DNA from: Leptothoe kymatousa TAU-MAC 1615
GTDB lineage: Bacteria > Cyanobacteriota > Cyanobacteriia > Phormidesmidales > Phormidesmidaceae
Direction: 5' to 3'
DNA length: 64,000 bases
NCBI RefSeq assembly: GCF_018739865.1
Contig: NZ_JADOER010000009.1
Location: 269,332-333,331, forward strand
Made by a program: the position numbers and the translations under genes. This document shows, in pieces, positions 45,198 to 54,800 of the stretch (the stretch's first letter is position 1; each line of letters opens with the position of its first letter). The notes beneath the pieces were generated by a model. The model did not search any database. It was given only the letters and a program-made list of their open reading frames with translations, and had not been told where the DNA came from.

Positions 45198-45329
45198 ATG
45201 TTTTTAGCTGAATATTTCCCACCCGTGCCTGCCTATCAAGCATTTCAAGTGTTTAGTGCCCAATTCATCCCACCAAACATCCTAAAACTTATTTTTTTAG
45301 AGATTGTTGAGGTGAGGGACCATGGCTAA
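45198..45329 (+). CDS. Possible 43-residue leader or coupled small protein
   Basis: ATG 45198 has a good ribosome-binding site (AGGGGAAATACC before it). The frame starts MFLAEYFPPVPAYQAFQVFS, includes FIPPNILKLIFLEIVEV and ends at TAA 45327-45329, overlapping the response-regulator start by eight bases. The overlap and strong ribosome site suggest translational coupling. There are no homologues I recognise. Confidence 0.4.
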   Translation: MFLAEYFPPVPAYQAFQVFSAQFIPPNILKLIFLEIVEVRDHG

Positions 45330-46128
45330 AATCCTCCTCATCGATAGTAATCGCTCCAGTCGCCAGGTCCTCGAACAAGCCTTTGCCCTTTACGAACACG
45401 ATGTCGTCTCCACCAAGCAAGGGGATAAGGGGCTGACCATGGCCGTTAGCGAAGCGCCGGACCTAATTGTGATGGATGTGGACGCCCAGGGCCTGAACGG
45501 CTGGCAGGCGATCAAAATCCTTAAAGAATCGAGCGCCACCTGGTCTATCCCGGTGATTGCCATGGCCGCCCCCAATGTATCTGGGCAAATGCTGCTCCAA
45601 ACCGGGTTCGATACCTACGAACGTAAGCCTGCCACGGCACGACACGTTTTGCAAAAAATTGATGCCCTGCTGGTGCGCCACGCGGAACTGCGCCAGCCGA
45701 TTCCGATTCCGCCCGAATCGTCCGACCTAGACTATGCAGACCTAACGAGCCACACCTCCGTTGTGTATGTTTCCGACGATATCGCCGATAGCCAAACCAT
45801 GGCCGAAATCGTCCAAGGGGCGGGCTATGGCTACGCCAATGTATCCGATGTCTTCCAGGTATTGCCCAGACTCATTGACCACAAACCTCAGCTAATCTTT
45901 CTAGAGCTGGACTTGCCCGTGGCCAATGGCTACGAACTATGCGCCCAGGTGCGCCGCATCGCCATGTTCAAAGAAACGCCCATTGTGCTGGTGGCCAATA
46001 GCGATCGCATCGTCGATCGGATGCGGGGCAAAATGGTCGGCGCTGCCGCATTTATCACCAAGCCGATCAAACCCAAAACGGTAATCAATTTTTTAATCAA
46101 ATACCTATCAACGTCCAAACGGCCCTAA
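45322..46128 (+). CDS. Double-receiver response regulator
   Basis: 268 residues with two receiver (REC) domains and no output domain. REC1 (~1-120): ILLIDSNRSSRQVLEQA, phospho-acceptor Asp in LIVMDVDAQGLNGW, Lys in ERKPATA. REC2 (~145-265): VVYVSDDIADSQTMAEI, LIFLELDLPVANGYELC, FITKPIKP. In REC2 the acceptor position reads Glu (FLELDLP), which would mimic permanent phosphorylation. It probably acts through protein-protein contacts with an unknown partner. GAGG precedes the start. Confidence 0.9.
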   Translation: MAKILLIDSNRSSRQVLEQAFALYEHDVVSTKQGDKGLTMAVSEAPDLIVMDVDAQGLNGWQAIKILKESSATWSIPVIAMAAPNVSGQMLLQTGFDTYERKPATARHVLQKIDALLVRHAELRQPIPIPPESSDLDYADLTSHTSVVYVSDDIADSQTMAEIVQGAGYGYANVSDVFQVLPRLIDHKPQLIFLELDLPVANGYELCAQVRRIAMFKETPIVLVANSDRIVDRMRGKMVGAAAFITKPIKPKTVINFLIKYLSTSKRP

Positions 46129-46147
46129 GGCCCTAAGCCACCGGCCC

Positions 46148-47278
46148 TCAGGCCACCATGGGGATATCCTTGGCTAGCACTTCCGCATAGAACGTCTGTA
46201 ACTGCTGGGTAGCACCGCGCCAGCCCCAGCGCTCCGCTTCAATTCTGGCATTGCGGCGCAGCAGCTCATTTTCGGTACGGGCGGCGAGCAGCCGCTGGGT
46301 GGCCTTAATTGCCCCATCGTCATCGTGGGGGTCAAACAAAAAACCATTGGTGCCATCGGTGACAATGTCGGGAATGCCCCCCGCATTGGCCGCCACCGTG
46401 GGACAACCGGCCGCCATGGCCTCCAGCAGCACCAGCCCCAGGGTTTCGGTGCGGGATGGAAAAATAAACGCATCCGCCGAGGCATAGGCAGAAGCCAGGG
46501 TTTCGCCACCTAAATAGCCGACAAAGTTAGTGGCGGTGCCAGCAAAATGCTCCTCTAGCTCTTCGCGGTAGGGGCCATCGCCCACCAGGGCCAGCCGCGC
46601 ATCGGGAATCGCTTCTAAAATCGGCTTAATCCGATCCACTTCCTTTTCCGCCGATAGGCGACCCACGTAGAGCAGCAACGGCGCATCGGGGTGGCCTTCG
46701 CTCAGTCGGTCGCGCATTTCTCGGCTGGCCAAGCTGGGGCGAAATAGGTCCGTATCCACACCCCGCTGCCACACCTGCACATTTTCAATGCCGTGCTCGG
46801 TGAGCTCATCCTGCATCGCCGTGGAGGTACACAGGTTAACGCGAGCGTTATTGTGCACCGCCTTCAGCAGCTCCCACAGCATGCCTTCAAACATGCCAAA
46901 ACCGTAGTGTTCTAAATATTTGGGCAGGTGGGTGTGGTAGGACGCCACCAAAGGAATCTCTAGGGCTTTGGCATAGTAAACCCCCGCCAACCCCAGCACC
47001 GCCGGATTCACCACATGGATCAAATCAGGGTTAAACGCTTCGATGCCTTCCCCAATGGAGGGCCGGGGCAAGGCCAGTTTTAGCTCTGGGTACAGGGGCA
47101 TGGGAAAGCCAGACACCCCTTCAATTTTGGCACCCTTATATTCTGTTAGGCCCCCCTCTGGGCAAAACACGCAGACATCATCCCCCAAGGCCTGGAGCTG
47201 TTCGACAGTATGCTTGAGGCGAGTTACGATGCCGTCGACTTTAGGGAGAAAGGTTTCGGTAAACAGAGCAATGCGCAT
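46148..47278 (-). CDS. sqdX: Sulfoquinovosyl transferase SqdX
   Basis: 376 residues from ATG 47278; the frame extends 11 codons upstream. GT4-family glycosyltransferase that moves sulfoquinovose from UDP-sulfoquinovose to diacylglycerol, the last step of sulfolipid (SQDG) synthesis at thylakoid membranes. Features: MRIALFTETFLPKVDGIVTR, VASYHTHLPKYLEHYG, YVGRLSAEKEVDRI, and FPSRTETLGLVLLEAMAAGCPTVAA (E-x7-E region). It lies downstream of sqdB on the same strand with a ~240-base gap. Confidence 0.95.
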   Translation of the reverse strand: MRIALFTETFLPKVDGIVTRLKHTVEQLQALGDDVCVFCPEGGLTEYKGAKIEGVSGFPMPLYPELKLALPRPSIGEGIEAFNPDLIHVVNPAVLGLAGVYYAKALEIPLVASYHTHLPKYLEHYGFGMFEGMLWELLKAVHNNARVNLCTSTAMQDELTEHGIENVQVWQRGVDTDLFRPSLASREMRDRLSEGHPDAPLLLYVGRLSAEKEVDRIKPILEAIPDARLALVGDGPYREELEEHFAGTATNFVGYLGGETLASAYASADAFIFPSRTETLGLVLLEAMAAGCPTVAANAGGIPDIVTDGTNGFLFDPHDDDGAIKATQRLLAARTENELLRRNARIEAERWGWRGATQQLQTFYAEVLAKDIPMVA

Positions 47279-47519
47279 ACGGTTAGCAGTGGTTGAATGC
47301 GGGTGTATCAAAAAATACTGGGCTGTTGATTATTCAAGCGTGAAATTGTCCAAGGCTCAAGCCCCTGTGGACAGTTATTTAGACCGTTATGGCCCAAAAA
47401 AGAGGAAGTAAGCCCAGCAGAATCACCCACTGAGTCTTACTTCCTGCCGTCTACTAATAAAGTCGGAAGTCAGAAAACGAAAACTTCCGAACTCTAACTT
47501 CCATAGCCTGAATATCCAC

Positions 47520-48719
47520 CTAGCTAGCGGGGATGGGAGTGGGGGCTGTGGACGCTTTTTTGGTCCACTTGGACGTACAAACAATCTTCGAAGTATCGCA
47601 ACGGCCAACATACTTCTTGGCGATTTCTGTTACTTCCAACATCAGTCCCTTGTCCAACTGGGTGGGCTGGAGACCCATATCCAAGAAGCACTGGTTGTCA
47701 ACGATTAGCTCGTTTTCAGCCGCTTCGTTACGGGGGTTCTCCATGTACTGGATTTCAGCCCCGGCAATGTCGGCCACAATTCTAGCCAGGTCGCGCACCC
47801 GGTGGGTTTCGGTCATCTGGTTTAGAATTTTCACCCGGTCACCCTTCTTGGGGGGATTATTGATGGCCAGCTCCACACAGCGAACGGTGTCTTGAATGTG
47901 GATAAAGGCACGGGTTTGACCGCCGGTACCATGCACCGTTAGGGGATGGCCAATGGCGGCCTGCATCAAGAAACGATTGAGAACAGTACCGTAGTCTCCA
48001 TCGTAGTCAAACCGGTTGATTAACCGCTCATCCATGGCGGTTTCGCGGGTGTTGGTACCCCACACAATGCCCTGGTGGAGGTCGGTTACCCGGACTTCGT
48101 CGTTCTTGTTGTAATACGCAAAGAACAGCTGGTCTTGGGTCTTGGTCATGTGGTAGATGCTGCCGGGGTTAGCGGGGTGCAGAATCTGTTTTTCGATCAC
48201 CTTGCCGGTGTCGGTTACCACCTGGATGTCGAGATACCCTTCGGGAATCTTCATGCCAGCGGTGCCGTAGCCGTAAACCCCCATGGTGCCTAGGTGAACC
48301 ACGTGAATATCTAGATCGGATTCGACGATGGCACAGAGCACGTTGTTGGTGCCGTTGAGATTATTGTCAACGGTGTAGCGCTTGTGCTTGGGCGACTTCA
48401 TGGAATAGGGAGCGGCCCGTTGTTCAGCGAAGTGAACAATCACGTCGGGGGCGTAGTCACAAACCAGGTGAAAGAATTTGTCGTACTCCTGGGCAATGTC
48501 CAGGTTGTGGAAATCGATAGTCTTGCCCGTTAGCTCTTGCCATGTTTCCAGACGCGTGGTCATGGAACTGATGGGAGTTAGGGAACCGATTTCCAGCTCA
48601 TTGTCGATATTGCGTCGAGACAGGTTATCGACAATGGTCACATCATGACCTGCGTTTGATAGATGCAGTGCAGTGGGCCAGCCACAAAAGCCGTCTCCAC
48701 CTAATACGATTACTTTCAT
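47520..48719 (-). CDS. sqdB: UDP-sulfoquinovose synthase SqdB
   Basis: 399 residues. SDR-type enzyme that makes UDP-sulfoquinovose from UDP-glucose and sulfite, committing to sulfolipid. NAD site GGDGFCGWPTALHLS (~7-21), DNLSRR, HLGTMGVYGYG with the active-site Thr, YHMTK (the YxxxK pair), and LHQGIVWGTNTRET. First gene of the sulfolipid pair, sqdX following on the same strand. Confidence 0.97.
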   Translation of the reverse strand: MKVIVLGGDGFCGWPTALHLSNAGHDVTIVDNLSRRNIDNELEIGSLTPISSMTTRLETWQELTGKTIDFHNLDIAQEYDKFFHLVCDYAPDVIVHFAEQRAAPYSMKSPKHKRYTVDNNLNGTNNVLCAIVESDLDIHVVHLGTMGVYGYGTAGMKIPEGYLDIQVVTDTGKVIEKQILHPANPGSIYHMTKTQDQLFFAYYNKNDEVRVTDLHQGIVWGTNTRETAMDERLINRFDYDGDYGTVLNRFLMQAAIGHPLTVHGTGGQTRAFIHIQDTVRCVELAINNPPKKGDRVKILNQMTETHRVRDLARIVADIAGAEIQYMENPRNEAAENELIVDNQCFLDMGLQPTQLDKGLMLEVTEIAKKYVGRCDTSKIVCTSKWTKKASTAPTPIPAS

Positions 48720-48976
48720 CCTTTAGCGCTTAAGCCTCCTTCATGATTAGCAAGAATTATACAGAATATGTGTATAGAAACGTTATCTCATGATCTGTGG
48801 AGACGGTGGCAAGAACATGGAGCCAAACTTTGGTAAGCGTTGCTACAGCTGGCGGGACGGCCTCTAACGCCACTGTTCTAGGCCATTGGGATTACTGAAA
48901 TATAAAGTTGACTAAGTGTATTCCACATTCTTTGAAGAAAGAAAAATACGTGGCTGGTTGAGGCGCTTACTGTTCA

Positions 48977-49009
48977 GCCTTTAGGCAGGGCACGGTGCTG
49001 CCTAAAGGC
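48977..49009. terminator. 12-bp hairpin covering the phytase-like gene's stop
   Basis: GCCTTTAGGCAG (48977-48988) pairs perfectly with 48998-49009 across a nine-base loop. The stop codon of the minus-strand gene (49002-49004) is inside the stem. No U-run. Confidence 0.45.
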
Positions 49010-50156
49010 CAATAAGCTTAAACAGCCAGATTTGGGTCTCTTGGCGACTGTCAAAGTTATTGTCGCTGACCAGAATCAGGCTAGGGCTGCCGTCCTTGAG
49101 GGTGGGGCCGAGGGCCATGGCTTCTAGGTTATCTGGGGCCAATGGGGTGAGGTCAGCGACGAGCTGCTTGCGGATGGGGGTGATGCCGCTAATGTCTCCC
49201 TGGAGGGTTGCGATCGCACTGGTATCCGTCGCCACCCCGGTGGCCAATTGGTATAGCTTCACCGACAGCCCCTGGAGGCCAAAGGCGCGCTCTAGGGCCA
49301 AAAAGTGGCCCCCCACATCAATGGCTAAAATTTCTGACAGGCCGTTGACCACAGCCCCCAGGGGGGCATCGTCCATGGGGTACCAATGCTCCGACAGCAG
49401 GGTGGAACGGCCCAAGCCTTCGGAGTTTGGATCAATTAAATAGTGGAGCCAGCGGTTTTTAAATGGAATTTCTGGATCTAAATCCAGGTCTTGGTAGAGG
49501 GGACCTTCGGTGGCGGCAAACAGGCGAAAGGGTTCGTAGGAGCCACCGGGGGCGCTGATGGTGAGGGCTTCAAAGCCGATATTCTCTTGAATCCCTTGGG
49601 TTTGCTGCTTGGGGGCATTGCCGTCGGAGTCTGTGCCAAATAAATAGCGGTCCGGCAGGCGCAGGGTATTTTTTAGCTGCCCGGTGGCCAGGTCAAATTC
49701 CTGTAGCTTGGGGGGAATCTGCTGCCTAAAGGACCCTTCACTGGAAATAATCAGGCTGTTACTGGGGGTGAGGGCCAGACCCTCTGCATCCAAAGGTGCG
49801 ATCGCGGCCCCGTTTTCATCTTTCAGTAAAGTTACGGATGTTAATTTGGCATCGTTGATGGCGGTGGGACTTAACTCCAGGGCCAGGGTATACACCCGAG
49901 GTTGTTGGCGATCGTCTGAGAGGGCATAGTACTGATTGCGTTTGCGATCGTAGGCAATGGCAGATAGGCCCCCCACTTCGGTGCCGTCAAACGACTCCAT
50001 GGGCAGCACCACATGGTCCACCGGCTCCACCGACAGGTCTAGAAACAAGCGCTCCTCCGCACTAACCTGGGGAACGGCACAGCCCGCGATCAAAAGACCA
50101 ATAATTGTTGCCCACAGGCAATTTGTTAACCCTTGTTGCCAGTTTTTATTACCCAT
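49002..50156 (-). CDS. Phytase-like esterase-domain lipoprotein
   Basis: 384 residues with a lipoprotein signal (IIGLLIAGC, lipidated Cys ~26). The rest matches the phytase-like propeller family: GTEVGGLSAIAYDRKRNQYYALSDDR, DAEGLALTPSNSLIISSEGS, NIGFEALTISAPGG, LEAMALGPTLKDGSPSLILVSDNNF. The family is named for esterase-like activity of phytase; its true substrates are mostly unknown. It would be anchored in a membrane facing the periplasm. Confidence 0.87.
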   Translation of the reverse strand: MGNKNWQQGLTNCLWATIIGLLIAGCAVPQVSAEERLFLDLSVEPVDHVVLPMESFDGTEVGGLSAIAYDRKRNQYYALSDDRQQPRVYTLALELSPTAINDAKLTSVTLLKDENGAAIAPLDAEGLALTPSNSLIISSEGSFRQQIPPKLQEFDLATGQLKNTLRLPDRYLFGTDSDGNAPKQQTQGIQENIGFEALTISAPGGSYEPFRLFAATEGPLYQDLDLDPEIPFKNRWLHYLIDPNSEGLGRSTLLSEHWYPMDDAPLGAVVNGLSEILAIDVGGHFLALERAFGLQGLSVKLYQLATGVATDTSAIATLQGDISGITPIRKQLVADLTPLAPDNLEAMALGPTLKDGSPSLILVSDNNFDSRQETQIWLFKLIGL

Positions 50157-50206
50157 AGCTCATACCTGTCCATAAGCTCACATAGCCTAGCAGACTGCTT
50201 ATGGAA

Positions 50207-51832
50207 TTAAAGTGCCACAGGCTTTAATTTTGTAGTAATTTGACCATGATCGAGTTTAATTATGCGATCGCACCAGTCAAAATACTTGTCATCATGGGTA
50301 ATCACTAGAATAGTTTTCCCCCGTGCCTTTAACTCTGGCAAAAACTGAGTATAAAAGATCTTAGTAAACATGGGATCCTGGTTAGAGGCCCACTCATCAA
50401 AAATATAGAACGGCCGATCTTCTAAATAAGCGGTAAGCAAAGCCAATCTCTGTCGCTGTCCACGGGATAGCGCTGTTGTAGACAACTTGCCATCCTGAAT
50501 TTGCACTTTGTGGTTCAACTGTAACTTTGTCAGATATTCTTGGGCATGGATGTCCAAATGGGGATTTTCTAACCCCAGAAGATCTTCAAATAATTGAAAG
50601 TCAGCAAATACTACCGCAAATAATTGACGATAGTGTTCTCTACTATTATCGACTACTTTTTTGCCATCTATGTATAGGTTGCCAGTTTCAGGTAAATATA
50701 GGCCTGTAATAAGTTTGGCCAATGTAGTCTTGCCACTGCCGTTACCCCCCACTAAAAATACAATTTCGCCAGAGGTAAATTTCAGATCAATGGGTCCAAG
50801 GGTAAAAGTACTATCTTCTTTTTCACGGTAGTAGGTATGGGTCACATTTACCAGTTCAACCGACTGCCAAGACTCTATAGCATCTGGTAATTTTGACTGT
50901 TGAGAAGTCTCAGGGATAAGCTTTAACCCCAGAGCTTCAATCTTCTCAAATGCAACATTAGCCTTCGTTAAGGTTGGCATTGCGCCCATAATTGAAAACA
51001 ACATAGCGCGTACATATAGCAACGTCAGGATATACCCCGTCAGAATCTCTGCATCAAATTTTATATACTTAGGAAAGATAAAAATAATCAATCCCATTAC
51101 AAAAAACAGCAAAAACTTAGCCCACGTTTGGGTTAAGGAATGCATTACGCTCCACTTAAAGAAACGTCTTTGTATAGAAGCCGCAGTTGGTTCAAGGTTT
51201 TTATCAAGAAAAGCCTGACGTCTATGGCTATGGAGTTTTAATTCCTTAAGTCCTCCAGTCAATAAGCGAAAATATTCAATCAGTTGCTTGGATTCTTCCC
51301 TCGCTAACTTGAGAATTTCATGCCCCTTAAACAGCACGAGTTTATAGGAGAGAGCTCCAATCAGCATGCAAACTGCCATTGCCACAAATAGCTGCCACGA
51401 CAACCAAAAGAGATAGCTAAAGCATACCAACACAATCACAACATTGGTGCATAACGGCAAAATTGGCAGCAATGAGCTTCCCACAGAAGTGACATCTTTT
51501 ACCAACGCAGTTAATAAATCAGCACTTCCGATTTCTTCTAATTCACGTAGCGGTGCTTTGAGGATTTCTCGGCTTAGTTGTAACTGCCAGTCAAAAACAG
51601 CTTTACGATATAAATAAGAAAGTAGAATCTGAGAAATAATTGCTGTTGTTAGGGCAAAGCATACCAGGACCATGAATTTCCAGGCCGATTGACTGGAAAT
51701 TTCATCAGTATTAAGTGCTGTATGAATCAGTGTGATTAAGCTGGCATTGCCAATACCACTAATAAAAGCAGTTAACATTGCTAAAACAGCAATATAGGGA
51801 GAGCTTCGTAGCAAATAGCTAAGTAATCGCAT
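50207..51832 (-). CDS. Cyclic-peptide-type ABC exporter (SyrD/PvdE-like)
   Basis: 541-residue half-transporter. About six membrane helices fill residues 1-300. The ATPase domain has Walker A GGNGSGKTT (~361), the signature as LSRGQRQRLALL (~451) and Walker B YIFDEWASNQDP (~473). The LSRGQ and DEWASNQDP wording is typical of the cyclic-peptide exporters beside NRPS clusters. It starts five bases after the terminal NRPS gene, so it is the last gene of that operon and probably exports its product. Confidence 0.92.
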   Translation of the reverse strand: MRLLSYLLRSSPYIAVLAMLTAFISGIGNASLITLIHTALNTDEISSQSAWKFMVLVCFALTTAIISQILLSYLYRKAVFDWQLQLSREILKAPLRELEEIGSADLLTALVKDVTSVGSSLLPILPLCTNVVIVLVCFSYLFWLSWQLFVAMAVCMLIGALSYKLVLFKGHEILKLAREESKQLIEYFRLLTGGLKELKLHSHRRQAFLDKNLEPTAASIQRRFFKWSVMHSLTQTWAKFLLFFVMGLIIFIFPKYIKFDAEILTGYILTLLYVRAMLFSIMGAMPTLTKANVAFEKIEALGLKLIPETSQQSKLPDAIESWQSVELVNVTHTYYREKEDSTFTLGPIDLKFTSGEIVFLVGGNGSGKTTLAKLITGLYLPETGNLYIDGKKVVDNSREHYRQLFAVVFADFQLFEDLLGLENPHLDIHAQEYLTKLQLNHKVQIQDGKLSTTALSRGQRQRLALLTAYLEDRPFYIFDEWASNQDPMFTKIFYTQFLPELKARGKTILVITHDDKYFDWCDRIIKLDHGQITTKLKPVAL

Positions 51833-51837
51833 GGAAA

Positions 51838-54800
51838 TTAGTGATTAGTATTTTGTATCTTGTTCAAATAGTGTTTCAATTTAGCCGCTAGTTTTGGGGA
51901 GTTTACAATAGATGTATGAGTGCCTTTAATTTCATAGGTTTCTAATCCTTGAAGGGCTAAATTTTTCCAGCCTAAATTTGGATCTGTCTTCAGTCCAGGT
52001 GGTCGTTCACTAGCCCTAAATAAGATAGCTTTTCCATCTAAAGGCTTAATTTTGTAAGCTTTTCGAGCGCTTACATTAGCCACATTTACAGTAGTAATTT
52101 CAGTCGGTAACATTCGCTTGACTTTGCGCACTAACCCACTACAAAAAATATTGGCATAGTAGGGATGGGATGATTTTTTTATCAGCGATATCAACATCAA
52201 ATTAGTCCATTTTTCAAGTGGACTAATTTGATCAGATGCTGCACTGTACTTCTTTAGTTTTGCATTTATTTGTTTCTCAACTGTAGCCGCAATGGCTTTT
52301 CCATCCTCATTGCGAGTAGGATTAGTCAGGTCAATAGATTTTGGTTGCTTAAATTGCTTGAAAAGCTTACCAGGTTTATTCCAAATTCGTTTAATAGTGT
52401 CTACACCTAACCAAGTTAAAACGGACGCTACACGTGGTGCTAGGGGTAATAGTTCAACAGAATTGGGGCCACTTGTATCAAACAGGGCTAATAAATCTAC
52501 GGATTCTCCTTGCTGCTTAAACTGTTGAGCCATTTCCCAGGCAATGGTGCCCCCAGTGGATAAACCGGCAAGATAGTAAGGCCCTTGGGGCTGAATCTTT
52601 CGAATTTGGGAGATATAAAATTCTGCCATTTCATAAATGCTGTTAGATGGCTGAATTTTGCCGTCTAAGCCACGAGGCTGTAAACCATAAACTGGCTGAT
52701 CCTCGCCTAATGCCATGGCTAAATCTCGATATATTAGGAGATTGCCACCGCCCCCATGGAGATAAAATAGGGGCGGTTTGGTGCCCGTGGGTTTAATGGC
52801 GACCAAGGATTCCCAAGGGGCTAACCAATCTTTCTGGCGGATAATCTGGGCAATCTCTCTAATCGTAGAAGCCTGAAAAAGGGTCGCTAAAGGTAACTTT
52901 TTACCAAAGGTCTTCTCAATATCAGCAAATAGTTGGACGGCTAAAAGAGAATGACCACCCAAGTCAAAAAAGTCATCGGTGATCTGCACGACAGGAACGT
53001 TTAGTATCTGTTGCCAAATCTGGACTAGCTGAAGTTCTAACTCATCAATGGGAGCCTCTGATTCATCAACAGAGTCTAAGCGATTACCGTAGTCGGGAGT
53101 GGGTAATGCTTGACGATCTACTTTGCCATTGGGAGTAAGCGGTAGTGCCTCCAGCAAAACAAAGGCTGAGGGTACCATCGCTTCAGGGAGTTGCTGTCGT
53201 AGAGACTGGCGCAGATCCTTTACTTGTATAGTTTGCTCTGGCTGAGGGACCACGTAGGCGACCAGTCGCTTTGTCCCATTGTCTTCATGGACTGTGACAA
53301 TAGCTTCTCGGATAGCACTCTGGTGAATTAGCGTTGCTTCGACCTCTCCAAGTTCGATACGAACACCACGAATTTTCACCTGGCGGTCAGCGCGACCCAA
53401 AATCTCGAGATCGCCCTCCAGTCGATAGCGACCTAAATCCCCTGTGTAGTAGAGAATGTCATCTAAATCATCGCGATGGGGGTTGGGGCGAAACTGCTGA
53501 TATCGCTTTTCAGGCGCATTGATATAGCCCAGGGTACGGAAGGGGGTCCGCAGCACGATTTCTCCCACTTCTCCAAGACCACAGAGTTGACCGCTACGGG
53601 AGAAAATCAAGGCCTGGGTTTCAGGGATAGACATACCAACGGGTTGAATACCCTCTGTGGGCTCAGCCGGAATTGGGTAGTAGCATTTGGCCAGGGTGGT
53701 TTCAGTGGGACCATACAGGTTAACTAGTTCACCAGCTGCAGAGAATGCCTCGCGCCATTGATTGATTAGCTGGCTCGATAAGGGTTCACCTGCAAAAAAA
53801 ACCCATTGCAGGTGCGGTAGCTGGAGTCCCTCAGGACGATTCATTAACCAGGTTTTAGCGAGTGTAGGGACCGTATGTAGAACGGTTATTTTCTGCTGAT
53901 GTAGCCAGGGTAGTACCTGATTCGCAGACAGGTCAGCTTCGGGAACAGGCAAACACAGTGTTGCCCCGCTGGTGAGGGGTAAAAAGATATCGCGCAGCAC
54001 TACATCAAAAGACAGTGCGGTGAGTTGAGCACTCCGATCTGTTGGGCCAACTTTAAAGGTTTGGCGCTGCCAGCAGAGGAAATGGGCTAACCCTTTATGG
54101 CACCCAAGAACACCCTTGGGCTTGCCTGTTGTTCCAGATGTAAAGAAAATATAGGCTGGATCATTTGGTTGAATGGCAGGCAACTTCTGCTGATCTATAA
54201 CAACTTTTTGTTTTTTGGCACTGATAATTTCTGCAGTATTTGGATTAATCTGCTCAGTCGAAATAGCCTGAGTCCAAATATCCGTTTCAGCACTCACCCA
54301 TAGCAGGCAGGAGGCCTTGGATTCCTCCAGCATTACTTGACGTCGTTGGGCAGGCAGCTGAGGATCAATCAGGACAAGTACACCTCCAGCTTTGAGAACA
54401 CCCAATATGCTGGCAATAAGGCCGAAGCTGCGTAGTCCGGATACTGCGATCGCATCCCCCGGTGTGATGTCTTTACTCAGTAGATAATGTGTAATATCCG
54501 TAGCTTTCTCAACCAGCTCCCTGTAGGTCCAACTATCAGTCCCTTGAAGAATCGCACTTTGTTCAGGAGATTGTTCTCTCCAAAGATTTACCAGATCAGG
54601 AACTAACTCATATTCACTGACCAGCATTGTTTCAGTAGGATCTGGTAAATAAGCCTTTGCTGCCTCACTCACTAGTGAATAGTGATCAACCGAAAGCGTA
54701 GAATTTTGGACAACCTGTTCTAATAAGCCTTGGAATTGCTGAACAATGTCCTCCATTCGCGATGATTGAAACAAAGCCTTTTGGTAAACTAGGTTCAGGT

